NCBI GenBank assembly: GCA_039819095.1
Contig: JBCBSP010000004.1
Location: 186,001 to 250,000 of the forward strand
DNA from: JBCBSP01 sp039819095
GTDB taxonomy: Bacteria; Pseudomonadota; Alphaproteobacteria; Caulobacterales; Maricaulaceae
DNA: 64,000 nt
Direction of reading: 5' to 3'
The notes under the pieces were generated by a model. That model had not been told where the DNA came from. It saw only the letters and a program-made list of their open reading frames with translations, and did not search any database. The translations under genes were made by a program, and so were the position numbers. Position 1 is the stretch's first letter; each line of letters starts with the position of its first letter. This document shows, piece after piece, positions 49,890-58,206 of this stretch.

Positions 49890-52388
49890 ATGAGTGTTTT
49901 TCTCGGTTCGGGCCTGACCAGCACATTCAACGCGAACGATGCGGATGATCCCACTTATCTGCTCAACAACCCGCTCAACCTGACAAGCGTCGAGGTCAAC
50001 GGCGTCACCTATCTTTACAGCACGGACGTCAATGATGACGGGATTGGCGTGTGGCGGCTCAACTCCGACGGGACGCTCACCGTCGTTCAGATGCTGACCA
50101 GCGACGATATCGTCGGCACATTGACCTCGCCGCGCGGAATGACGACGGCGGAGTTTGGCGGCGTCACCTATCTGTATGTCGGTGACAGTGATGCCGACGG
50201 TCTTGTTGTGTTTTCGATCAATTCAGCGACCGGTGCGCTAACCTATCAGAGCACGATCAGCGAAGCGGACAACGCCGCCTTCAACCTGACCAACCCGTTT
50301 GATGAGCTTGCCACGGCGACGGTCGGTTCAACACAGTTCGTAATCGCCTCAGGCGGTTCCGACGACGGCTTCTCCGTGTTCAGCGTGGGCGCGAATGGAG
50401 CGTTGACCAATACCGACAACATCACAAATGGCGATGATGCCGGGGCGGGACTCGACTTCGCGCGTGAAGTGAAAACAGCCGTCGTTGGGGGCAACACCTT
50501 CGTCTTTGTCACCGCTTCGGTATCTGACGCGCTGAATGTCTACCAGCTCGACGCCAGCGGAAACGCCACCTTCGCCGACGCGGTACTCGACACTGACGAC
50601 GCCAACTACGAGCTCGACGGCGCACGTGCGCTGGAAGTGGTCGAAGTCGGGGGAACCACATACGCCATCGTCGGCGGTCTGCTCGATGACGGGATCAGTG
50701 TTTTCTCCGTCGCGAGCAATGGCGTGCTCACCAATGTGTTCAATCTGGCTGACGACGCCACGCTTTCACTAGACGGCGTGCGCGCGTTTCACATCCTCGA
50801 TATCGGCGGCGAACCACTCCTCGCAGCCTCCAGCTTCGAAGATGCGGTTACGATCTTCCGGGTCAACACCGACGGTTCATTGACCGAGGTTACGACGATC
50901 GTAGATGACGCCACGATCAATATGCAGAATCCTGAGGGCGTGCGTTTAGCCACGGTCGATGGGCGCACCTTCGTGATCAATATCTCTCACATCGACGACG
51001 GCATCTCCGTCCACGAACTCGGCGGGGGTGTTGATAACTTTGTCGGCACTCCGGATGCGGACCAGTTTTTCGGTCTTGGCGGCGCTGACGTCATGTCTGG
51101 CGCAGGCGGGGATGATTTTCTCGATGGCGGGGCGGGTTCGGACACGATGTCGGGCGGGACCGGCAATGACGCCTATGTGGTCGATGATCTGGGCGATGTC
51201 GTCACGGAAGTCGCCGGCGAGGGACGCGACCGCGTGTTTGTGGAGGTGTCCGGCTATACGCTCAGCGCCAACGTGGAGATCGGCGCGCTGACCGAGGCGG
51301 CCGGGGCTGCGTCTCTGACCGGCAATAGCGGGGCCAACACGCTGTTCGGCAACTCGCAGGTCAACACCCTGACCGGCGGGGACGGCGACGACATCTACCG
51401 TGTGGGCAATAGCGCCGACACCATCGTTGAGAATAGCGGCGAGGGCCGCGACATGGTGCTCTCTGATCTATCCAGCTACACGCTGGGCGACAATATCGAG
51501 GTGGGCATTCTGCTCGACGGTGCCGGGGCTGGTTCGCTGACCGGCAATGCTGAGGCCAACTGGCTGTACGGCAATTCGGATGTGAACACGCTGACCGGCG
51601 GGGACGGGGACGATGTCTACTATGTCGGTAATGTCGGCGACGTGGTGGTCGAGAACGCCAATGAGGGACGCGATCGGGTGTATTCCGATCTGTCCAGCTA
51701 CACGCTGGGGGACAATATCGAGATCGGCTACATTCTCGCCGGCGGCGGGGACATCACCGGCAATAGCGCTGACAACATCCTGCGCGGCAACGACGATGCG
51801 AACGTGATCGCGGGCGCGGACGGGGTTGATGTGATCGTGACCGGCGGCGGTGCGGACACGATCGCCTTCCGGGCGGTGTCGGAGCTGGGCGACAGCTTCA
51901 CTGACTGGTCCTCGGCCAATGACACGCTGCAGTTCGAAGCCAGCGCGTTCGGCTTCGGCGTGGGGGCGAGCCTGACCAACGGGGTGAACTTCATCGCCAG
52001 CGCTGATCCCAGCGCCGTCGCCGCGCAGGCGAGCTTTCTGTGGGATGATGACGACTTCATCCTTTACTACGACGTAGACGGGACCGGATCGGGCGCTGCG
52101 GTGCGCGTGGCCTGGTTCCAGGACGGGGCGAGCCTGAGCGCGGACGACTTCACCTTCGTGGACGACCCCGCCTTCAATGAAGGGCTCAGCGAGAAGGAGC
52201 TTCTGGCCGATGTCAGCGACCGGCCCGATCCCTTCCTGATGGAGCTGGAAGACGGGCTCGATCCCGAGACGCCCCAGCCGGAGCCGGTCGCGCTGGCCCT
52301 GTCTCATTACGAAGACGACACGATCTGGACCCCGGACCCCATCCACGGATACATCGCACCCCTCAGCGAAGACGACGCCTGGGCATAG
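49890..52388 (+). CDS. Beta-propeller / RTX calcium-binding secreted protein
   Basis: An 832-residue, strongly acidic protein. There is no N-terminal signal peptide; together with C-terminal Gly/Asp repeats this points to type I secretion. Residues about 25-380 hold seven related units of the type VEVNGVTYLYSTDVNDDGIG / VFSVNSNGTLT, which I count as a seven-bladed propeller of the lactonase-like class. From about 383 come RTX-type repeats (FFGLGGADVMSGAGGDDFLD), then a 74-residue module repeated about 2.7 times (LTGGDGDDIYRVGNSADTI; SSYTLGDNIEVGIL). The end has the DDDDFILYYDVDGTGSGAAV segment common to type I substrates, plus an unusual acidic tail. No secretion genes lie in the window. Confidence 0.9.
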   Translation: MSVFLGSGLTSTFNANDADDPTYLLNNPLNLTSVEVNGVTYLYSTDVNDDGIGVWRLNSDGTLTVVQMLTSDDIVGTLTSPRGMTTAEFGGVTYLYVGDSDADGLVVFSINSATGALTYQSTISEADNAAFNLTNPFDELATATVGSTQFVIASGGSDDGFSVFSVGANGALTNTDNITNGDDAGAGLDFAREVKTAVVGGNTFVFVTASVSDALNVYQLDASGNATFADAVLDTDDANYELDGARALEVVEVGGTTYAIVGGLLDDGISVFSVASNGVLTNVFNLADDATLSLDGVRAFHILDIGGEPLLAASSFEDAVTIFRVNTDGSLTEVTTIVDDATINMQNPEGVRLATVDGRTFVINISHIDDGISVHELGGGVDNFVGTPDADQFFGLGGADVMSGAGGDDFLDGGAGSDTMSGGTGNDAYVVDDLGDVVTEVAGEGRDRVFVEVSGYTLSANVEIGALTEAAGAASLTGNSGANTLFGNSQVNTLTGGDGDDIYRVGNSADTIVENSGEGRDMVLSDLSSYTLGDNIEVGILLDGAGAGSLTGNAEANWLYGNSDVNTLTGGDGDDVYYVGNVGDVVVENANEGRDRVYSDLSSYTLGDNIEIGYILAGGGDITGNSADNILRGNDDANVIAGADGVDVIVTGGGADTIAFRAVSELGDSFTDWSSANDTLQFEASAFGFGVGASLTNGVNFIASADPSAVAAQASFLWDDDDFILYYDVDGTGSGAAVRVAWFQDGASLSADDFTFVDDPAFNEGLSEKELLADVSDRPDPFLMELEDGLDPETPQPEPVALALSHYEDDTIWTPDPIHGYIAPLSEDDAWA
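51144..51790 (+). repeat. 222-bp tandem repeat inside the RTX gene
   Basis: Equivalent points recur exactly 222 bases apart: the Thr-Met/Leu-x-Gly-Gly stretch at 51144, 51366 and 51588, and GAGGGxCGCGA at 51219, 51441 and 51663. The second and third copies are most alike. The third copy is cut short near 51790. In protein it is a 74-residue calcium-binding module. Confidence 0.85.
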
Positions 52389-52396
52389 ACCCCAGC

Positions 52397-53488
52397 CTAG
52401 CCGGAGCGGTAATGACGCCGAAACCGTGAGCCGAGCCGGGTGAGGAGTTCATAGCCGAGCGTGCCGGCGTTGGCGGCGAGCGCGTCCAGCTGGTCACCCA
52501 GCAGGCTGGCTCGGTCGCCGGGGCGCACTTCGCCGCGCAGCCCGGTCACATCGATCACCGTCAGATCCATGGACACGCGCCCGAGAATGCGCGCTGCTCG
52601 CCCGCGGACCTCAACCTCGCCCTGGTTGGACGCGGCGCGTAAAAGCCCGTCTGCATATCCGACCGGAATTGTCGCGGCCAGCATCGGTGCATCAGCGGTG
52701 AAGCTGGCCCCGTATCCAACCGTATCGCCGGGCGCCAGCTCGCGCAGCTGCAGGATTGGCGCTTCGATGCGAACAACCGGCTCGAACGGATGCGCGCCCT
52801 GACCGGGGGCGCAGCCATAAAGCCCGATCCCGGGGCGGGTCAGGTCATGCAGATAGCCTGACCCCAACAGTATGCCGGCTGAGTTGGCCAGGCTCGCAGG
52901 CGTATCCGGCAGGCGGGCGCGCACCGCATCGAACCGTTCTTGCTGGAGGGCGTTCATGGCGTGACCCGGCTCGTCGGCGCAGGCCAGATGGCTCATCACA
53001 AGGCGCAGATCGAGACCATCCAGCGCGCCGTTGGCCGCCATCGCATTGTAAGCGCCTTGCGGCAGCCCCAGACGGTTCATGCCGGTATCGACATGCAGCG
53101 AGCAGGGCCCGCCCCACTGGCTGGCCGCTGCAATCTCTTCAGCCGTGTTCAGGACGGGGATGAGAGCCGCCTCGTCATAGAGCCGGCGCTTGGCGAGCCA
53201 AAAGCCGTTCAGCACGAAGATGGAGTCGCCGGTCAGGCCGATCGCGGCGCGCACTTGCGCGCCTTCTTCCGGCGTGGCGACGAAAAACTCGCGGCAGCCG
53301 GCTTTAGACAGTTGCGCCGCGATGGCCGCAGCGCCCAGCCCGTAAGCGTCCGCCTTGACCGCCGCGCCGGTGCGCGCCGCGCCTGAGGCCGCCTGAAGGC
53401 GGGCGTAATTGCGCGCCAGCGCGTCCAGATCGATGAGCAGGCGCGGCGTCAGATCAGCTTCAACGGGCGTGTTGGGAGACTGGGTCAT
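52397..53488 (-). CDS. alr: Alanine racemase
   Basis: A PLP enzyme of 363 residues that makes D-alanine for peptidoglycan. The PLP Lys sits in GAAVKADAYGLGAAAIAAQL (about residues 41-60). The barrel has LHVDTGMNRLGLP (about 131-143), and the second-domain catalytic Tyr is in DTVGYGASFTAD (about 257-268), with RVSMDLTVIDVTGL (about 302-315) near the end. It lies downstream of dnaB on the same strand, the usual alphaproteobacterial order. The gene stops 8 bases from the RTX gene's end on the other strand. Confidence 0.95.
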   Translation of the reverse strand: MTQSPNTPVEADLTPRLLIDLDALARNYARLQAASGAARTGAAVKADAYGLGAAAIAAQLSKAGCREFFVATPEEGAQVRAAIGLTGDSIFVLNGFWLAKRRLYDEAALIPVLNTAEEIAAASQWGGPCSLHVDTGMNRLGLPQGAYNAMAANGALDGLDLRLVMSHLACADEPGHAMNALQQERFDAVRARLPDTPASLANSAGILLGSGYLHDLTRPGIGLYGCAPGQGAHPFEPVVRIEAPILQLRELAPGDTVGYGASFTADAPMLAATIPVGYADGLLRAASNQGEVEVRGRAARILGRVSMDLTVIDVTGLRGEVRPGDRASLLGDQLDALAANAGTLGYELLTRLGSRFRRHYRSG

Positions 53489-53570
53489 GATGACGAGAAA
53501 GACAGCCCGACCATGGCGAGCCTATGACGCGCACGCGGCGGTGTTCGGTGACCGGGCAGGGCGCGCGCGC

Positions 53571-55052
53571 CTAATCCTCATAGCGGCCGGTCAGGTCCAG
53601 GTCGGAGAATTTCACCCGCTCCGGATCGAAGGCGACTTTCACCGAGCCGATCGGACCATGGCGTTGCTTGCCGATGATGATCTCCGCCTTGTTGCGGATT
53701 TCGCGCAGCTCATCCTCCCAGGCCAGATGCTCTTCGGTGCCTTCCTTGGGCTCCAGGCGCTCATGGTAATAGGCCTCGCGGTAGACGAACATGACCACGT
53801 CGGCATCCTGCTCGATCGAGCCGGATTCGCGCAGATCGGCGAGCTGAGGCTTTTTGTCGTCGCGCTGTTCGACCTGACGGGAGAGCTGGGACAGGGCGAT
53901 AACCGGAATGTTGAGCTCCTTGGCCAGGGCCTTCAGCTGCTGGGTGATCTCGCTGACTTCCTGCACGCGGCTGTCTGATCGCCGAGCGCCGGACGAGGTG
54001 ATGAGCTGCAGATAGTCGATCACCAGAAGATCCAGCCCGTACATGCGCTTCAAACGCCGGGCCCGGGCCGTCAGTGCGCCGATGGAGATGCCGCCGGTGT
54101 CGTCGATATGCAGCGGCACGCTGGAAATATCGTGCACCGCGTCGGCGATGTCCTGGAACTGGACCTGATCGATCTTGCCCTGACGGATATGGTAGCTGGA
54201 AATGCCGGTGTAGTCGGCGAGCAGACGCGTGGCGAGCTGCTCACGCGACATCTCCAGCGAGAAGAAGCCGACCACCCCGCCTTCCACCGTCTTGCGCACG
54301 CCGTCCGGGGCTTCTTCAGCCTTGTAGGCGCGCGCCACGGCGAAGGCGATATTGGTCGCCAGCGCGGTTTTGCCCATTGAAGGACGACCGGCCAGGATGA
54401 GAAGATCGGACGGGTGCAGCCCGCCAAGCTTGGCGTCGAGACTCTTCAGACCGGATGAAACCCCAGACAGACCGCCGCCGCGCTTGTAGGCGGCATGGGC
54501 CATTTCCAGCGACTCGTTCAGCGCCAGAGAAAATCGCTCAAAGCCCTTGGAAACCGAGCCGGTTTCGGCCAGCGCGAACAGGCCGCGTTCGGCCTCCTCG
54601 ATCAATTCGCGGCCATGGGTCTGCAGATCGGCCTCGCCGGCGCGCCGGGCGATATCGCCGCTCAGCCCGATCAGGGCGCGGCGCATCGCCAGATCAAAGA
54701 TGAGACGCGCATACTCGGTCGCCGAGCTGGCTTCGGGCGCCTCGCGCATCAGCTCGGCCAGATAAACCGGACCGCCGATCTCGCGCAGGCCCTCATCGCG
54801 TTCAAAGCGTGACTTCAACACTACCGCATCGGCCAGCGCGCCAGCACTGATCAGTTGGGCGGCGGCCTCATAGATGCGCGCGTGGACCGGATCGTAGAAA
54901 TGCAACGGACGCAGCCAGTCATCGACGCGCTGCTGCACGTCATTGTCGTACAGAAGCGCGCCCAGGAAGGCCTGTTCAGCTTCGATATTGTGCGGCGGGG
55001 CAGCGCCCGCTTCGTCAGCGCGGGGCGCGTGTAGCATCGTTTCAGCAGTCAT
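53571..55052 (-). CDS. dnaB: Replicative DNA helicase
   Basis: The hexameric helicase of chromosome replication, 493 residues. The N-terminal domain (about 20-125) begins PPHNIEAEQAFLGALLYDN. The RecA-like domain has the Walker A LAGRPSMGKTALATNIA (about residues 218-234), the Walker B LLVIDYLQLI (about 331-340) and ALSQLSRQVEQRDDKKPQLA (about 380-399), and a C-terminal IIGKQRHGPIGSVKVAF segment. No intein is present. The ATG at 55052 gives the standard N-terminus; the longer frame from 55115 is not conserved in character. Promoter control from the gap at 55053-55154 is likely, since the ribosomal operon ends in a terminator. Confidence 0.96.
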   Translation of the reverse strand: MTAETMLHAPRADEAGAAPPHNIEAEQAFLGALLYDNDVQQRVDDWLRPLHFYDPVHARIYEAAAQLISAGALADAVVLKSRFERDEGLREIGGPVYLAELMREAPEASSATEYARLIFDLAMRRALIGLSGDIARRAGEADLQTHGRELIEEAERGLFALAETGSVSKGFERFSLALNESLEMAHAAYKRGGGLSGVSSGLKSLDAKLGGLHPSDLLILAGRPSMGKTALATNIAFAVARAYKAEEAPDGVRKTVEGGVVGFFSLEMSREQLATRLLADYTGISSYHIRQGKIDQVQFQDIADAVHDISSVPLHIDDTGGISIGALTARARRLKRMYGLDLLVIDYLQLITSSGARRSDSRVQEVSEITQQLKALAKELNIPVIALSQLSRQVEQRDDKKPQLADLRESGSIEQDADVVMFVYREAYYHERLEPKEGTEEHLAWEDELREIRNKAEIIIGKQRHGPIGSVKVAFDPERVKFSDLDLTGRYED

Positions 55053-55154
55053 GAGACCGGTTCTAGACGAGGTGGAGGTGTGATTCGAGGCTTGAAATCG
55101 CGTGCTCCACAGCAAAGCGCCGCGATGTGGAAAACTTCGCTCTCCATTAACGCG

Positions 55155-55631
55155 TTAACCATCCAACTCCATGGCCATCAAGTGATTTTCCAGGCTGATG
55201 CCGTCACGCTCAATCGTCTGGCTGCGCTCCAAGGTCCAGCCGCGCCTCTCAAAGAAGGGTCTGGCGAGATGGCTCGCCTCGACCGTGAGCCTGCTGAAGC
55301 CTTCCTGCCTGGCGGTAACCAGCAAGGCTTCGTACAGGGCGCCGGCCAGACCTGAGCCCATCCGGTCCGGTCGCACGAAGGCGAGATCGATCCGGCCTTC
55401 AGCGGTGAGCGTCATGAAACCGGCTGCGCCACTGGCATCGACCCCCACCCGGCAATGCTGACCGGCGATACGCTGGCTGAAGCGAGCGTCCGGCCAGGGC
55501 GCGGGCGACCAAGCCTGCCGTTGGGCTTTGTCATAAGCGCCGGCCGCGCCCTCATGAATGGCCTGATGCATTAGATGGCTGAGCGCTTCAGCATCGCTTT
55601 GCCGGTAGGGGCGGATCGTCCAGCGTGTCAT
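55155..55631 (-). CDS. GNAT-family N-acetyltransferase
   Basis: A 158-residue acetyltransferase. It starts with the typical TRWTIRPYRQSDAEALSHLM, the core strands read GVDASGAAGFMTLTAEGRID, and the acetyl-CoA loop RPDRMGSGLAGALYEALLVT (about residues 88-107) has the R/Q-x-x-G-x-G/A pattern. LTVEASHLARPFFERRGW follows. The substrate is unknown. It lies between the rplI terminator and dnaB on the same strand, an accessory gene inside an otherwise conserved block. I take the ATG at 55631. Confidence 0.9.
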   Translation of the reverse strand: MTRWTIRPYRQSDAEALSHLMHQAIHEGAAGAYDKAQRQAWSPAPWPDARFSQRIAGQHCRVGVDASGAAGFMTLTAEGRIDLAFVRPDRMGSGLAGALYEALLVTARQEGFSRLTVEASHLARPFFERRGWTLERSQTIERDGISLENHLMAMELDG

Positions 55632-55654
55632 GAGGACCAGGCTCTGCTGCAAGC

Positions 55655-55692
55655 AAAACGGGCGGCCCCTCGTGATGAGACGCCGCCCGTTT
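55655..55692 (-). terminator. Terminator of the rpsF-rpsR-rplI operon
   Basis: AAACGGGCGGC and GCCGCCCGTTT form an 11-bp stem around a 15-base loop. Read on the minus strand it lies 26 bases after the rplI stop and ends in TTTT, a good factor-independent terminator. Confidence 0.8.
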
Positions 55693-55718
55693 CAGTGTCG
55701 GTGACCGTGAAGTGTAGC

Positions 55719-56354
55719 CTATTCAGCTTCGCTCTTGGTCTCTTCGGCGTCGCCAGCCTCGCCCTCAGCCGGGGCGGCGCCGCTTTCTTCCGCCTCGCGC
55801 TCGGCGCCGGCTTCGAACAGCGCGGCCGCCTGGGCTTCCGCGATGGCGCGATCCTCGTCCGCGGCGGACGCGATCACGTCTTCGCCGCTCGCCTGACGCT
55901 CAGCCTCCTCGGGCGTGCGGGCCACGTTGATGGTCACGGTGATCGAGACTTCCGCGTGCAGGGCGATGCGCACATCGTGCAGACCCAGCGTCTTGATCGG
56001 CATGTTCAGGTCCACCTTGTTGCGACCGACCGTGTAGTCGTCGCTGGACACCGCTTCGGCGATGTCGCGGGTGGAGACCGAACCGTACAGCTGGCCGGTT
56101 TCGGAGGCCTGACGGATCAGCACGAAGGACTGGCCATCCAGGTGCTGGCCCTCTGAACGTGCAGCTTCGGCGCGTTCAGCGTTCAGCTTCTCGATGGCTT
56201 CGCGCTCGCGCTCGAAACGATCCATGTTGGCCTTGGTTGCACGCAGGGCTTTGGACTGCGGCAGCAGGAAGTTGCGGGCGAAACCGGGGCGGACATCGAC
56301 GACATCGCCGATCGCGCCCAGCTTTTCCACGCGCTCAAGAAGAACGACTCGCAT
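55719..56354 (-). CDS. rplI: 50S ribosomal protein L9
   Basis: A large-subunit protein that binds 23S rRNA, 211 residues. The N-terminal RNA-binding domain is standard: MRVVLLERVEKLGAIGDVVD, then VRPGFARNFLLPQSKALRAT (residues 22-41). A long helix links it to the C-terminal domain (about 70-150; QLYGSVSTRDIAEAV). After residue about 150 there is an acidic Ala/Glu-rich tail (EESGAAPAEGEAGDAEETKS) that makes it some 60 residues longer than E. coli L9, a feature of many alphaproteobacteria. It is the last gene of the ribosomal operon. Confidence 0.96.
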   Translation of the reverse strand: MRVVLLERVEKLGAIGDVVDVRPGFARNFLLPQSKALRATKANMDRFEREREAIEKLNAERAEAARSEGQHLDGQSFVLIRQASETGQLYGSVSTRDIAEAVSSDDYTVGRNKVDLNMPIKTLGLHDVRIALHAEVSITVTINVARTPEEAERQASGEDVIASAADEDRAIAEAQAAALFEAGAEREAEESGAAPAEGEAGDAEETKSEAE

Positions 56355-56369
56355 ATCAGATCGCTCCTC

Positions 56370-56621
56370 TTACTGAACTGCGTAGGGCAAGAGGCCCAGA
56401 ACGCGCGCGCGCTTGATCGCCTTGGCGAGTTCACGCTGTTTCTTCTGAGACACGGCGGTGATGCGCGAAGGCACGATCTTGCCGCGTTCGGACATGTAGC
56501 GCTGCAACAGCTTGATGTCCTTGTAGTCGATCTTCGGCGAGTTCTCGCCGGAGAACGGGCACACCTTGCGCCGGCGCGTGAAAGCGCGGCGGGCCGGCAG
56601 GTTGGAAATTGCGTCAGCCAT
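56370..56621 (-). CDS. rpsR: 30S ribosomal protein S18
   Basis: A small-subunit protein of 83 residues that pairs with S6 on the 16S rRNA platform. Hallmarks are RRKVCPFSGENSPKIDYKDI (about residues 17-36), LLQRYMSERGKIVPSRITAV (about 38-57) and KKQRELAKAIKRARVLGLLP (about 60-79). A single Cys remains, so it is the zinc-independent type. It lies 14 bases downstream of rpsF and 15 upstream of rplI. Confidence 0.97.
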   Translation of the reverse strand: MADAISNLPARRAFTRRRKVCPFSGENSPKIDYKDIKLLQRYMSERGKIVPSRITAVSQKKQRELAKAIKRARVLGLLPYAVQ

Positions 56622-56635
56622 TCTTGTCTTTCCTC

Positions 56636-56989
56636 CTAGCGGCGTTCGCGACGTTTGCGGTCGTCGCCTTTGCGCAGGATCGCGCTGGGCTCTTCTGAGA
56701 GCTCGTCGATACGGATCGTGACATAGCGAATGATGTCTTCGGCATAGCGCTGGCGCGCGTCGATCGCTTCGAGGATCTCAGCGCCCGCTTCCATGTCGAT
56801 CAGGCCGTAATGGCCCTTGCGGTTTTTCTTGATCCGATAGGCGAGGGTGCGCAAACCCCAATACTCGGTCTTACCGACCGTGCCGCCCTTTTCCTCAACG
56901 AGGCCCTTGAGCTCTTCAAGGAGGGATTCCACCTGCGCCGGAGACACGTCCGGACGCGCGATGAACACGTGTTCGTAATAGTTGGCCAT
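56636..56989 (-). CDS. rpsF: 30S ribosomal protein S6
   Basis: A small-subunit protein of 117 residues, partner of S18. The sequence reads YYEHVFIARPDVSPAQVESL (residues 4-23), then KTEYWGLRTLAYRIKKNRKG (about 40-59) and HYGLIDMEAGAEILEAID, with a basic tail (RKGDDRKRRERR). It is the first gene of the operon. Upstream, 219 bases separate it from a divergent gene and must hold the promoter and any autoregulatory leader; I could not confirm an S6:S18-binding motif there. Confidence 0.97.
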   Translation of the reverse strand: MANYYEHVFIARPDVSPAQVESLLEELKGLVEEKGGTVGKTEYWGLRTLAYRIKKNRKGHYGLIDMEAGAEILEAIDARQRYAEDIIRYVTIRIDELSEEPSAILRKGDDRKRRERR

Positions 56990-57208
56990 TTCTGGTCCCT
57001 TCGAAAGAGGCTGCGGCGCTTGAACGACCCGAAGGGCGGACCGTCAGGCGATGGCTCCGCTTCAGACCCGCTCCGCCTCATGCGGACCGGGAAGGACCTG
57101 AAAACAGACCGCAGCCGGTGAAGGCGCGGGACATACACGTATGGAGCGGGCAGGGCAAGGCGATCCTGCCGCTTGCACGTACCCGGCCAGGCTTCAATAG
57201 TGTCGCCC

Positions 57209-58147
57209 ATGACCCATTGGCCCGACATTCCCTACACGCGCTGGCAAGCGACTGGCGCGTCCCTTCACATGTGGACTCAGATCGTAGGCAAGCTGCGCCT
57301 GGCGCTCTCGCCCTGGCTGAACCATTCCTGGCATGCGACGTTTTATGTCAATGCGCGCGGCGTCACGACCGGGCTGATCCCGGGCGCTGACTGCGGTCAC
57401 GAGGTGGTGTTCGACTTCCTCGACCATCGCCTGGATGTGCGTTCCACCAATGGGAAACGCAGCGGCTTTGCGCTGGAGTCGATGTCGGTAGCGGAGTTTC
57501 ATCGGCGATTTCTCGAGGCGCTCTTACCCCATTGCGGCTTGGTGGACATGCATGGCGCCCCCAATGAAGTGCCGGACCCTGTCCCGTTCGCGCAGCAGAC
57601 CGAGCCGGGCGAGTACGATCCGCAGGCCGCAGAGGATTACTGGCGCGCACTGGCGGCGATCACACCGGTGTTTGAGCGCTTCCGTTCTGGCTTTCTGGGC
57701 AAGGTCAGCCCCGTTCATCTGTTCTGGGGCAGTCTCGATCTTGCCGTGACGCGGTTTTCCGGGCGCGGCGCTCCGCTGCATCCGGGCGGCTTCCCGGCCC
57801 TGCCGGACAGCGTGACCCGAGAAGCCTATTCCCATGAGGTGAGCTCCGCCGGCTTCTGGGCCGGCGGCGGCGGCATTGATGAACCGGCGTTCTACAGCTA
57901 CGCCTATCCCTCGCCGGACGGGTTCGGCTCCGTGGCTGTGAAACCGGACGCGGCCTATTATTTCGAGCCGCTGGGCGAATTCGTGTTGCCTTATGAAGCG
58001 GTAAGAAGCGCCCCCGATCCGTCAGCAAGGCTGCTTGAGTTCCTGCAATCGACCTATGCCGCTGCGGCCGATCTGGCCGGCTGGGATCGTGAGACACTGG
58101 AATGCCCTCTGGGCGCGCCTCGCGTGCCTCGGTCCTTAGGGTTTTGA
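57209..58147 (+). CDS. DUF5996 family protein
   Basis: A soluble 312-residue protein. It begins PDIPYTRWQATGASLHMWTQ, followed by IVGKLRLALSPWLNHSWHAT (about residues 25-44), and has HLFWGSLDLAVTRFSGRGAP (about 170-189) and FYSYAYPSPDGF (about 230-241). These blocks fit the DUF5996 family, whose biochemical role is unknown to me. Abundant Trp, His and Tyr could mark an enzyme active site. The start at 57209 gives the family N-terminus. It is divergent from rpsF and precedes a dehydrogenase gene by 59 bases. Confidence 0.85.
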   Translation: MTHWPDIPYTRWQATGASLHMWTQIVGKLRLALSPWLNHSWHATFYVNARGVTTGLIPGADCGHEVVFDFLDHRLDVRSTNGKRSGFALESMSVAEFHRRFLEALLPHCGLVDMHGAPNEVPDPVPFAQQTEPGEYDPQAAEDYWRALAAITPVFERFRSGFLGKVSPVHLFWGSLDLAVTRFSGRGAPLHPGGFPALPDSVTREAYSHEVSSAGFWAGGGGIDEPAFYSYAYPSPDGFGSVAVKPDAAYYFEPLGEFVLPYEAVRSAPDPSARLLEFLQSTYAAAADLAGWDRETLECPLGAPRVPRSLGF

Positions 58148-58206
58148 AGCTCAGGCTCTGAAACGAAACCCCCTTATCCGACAGCCCATCGTGAAAGCCC
58201 TCGACC

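Noticed and set aside
55082..55086. GATTC as a CcrM methylation control site near dnaB
   Set aside because: GANTC is too frequent by chance to claim a role from one copy.
56990..57208. S6:S18-binding leader RNA before rpsF
   Set aside because: The gap contains GC-rich hairpins, but I could not place the expected conserved bulge and loop with confidence.
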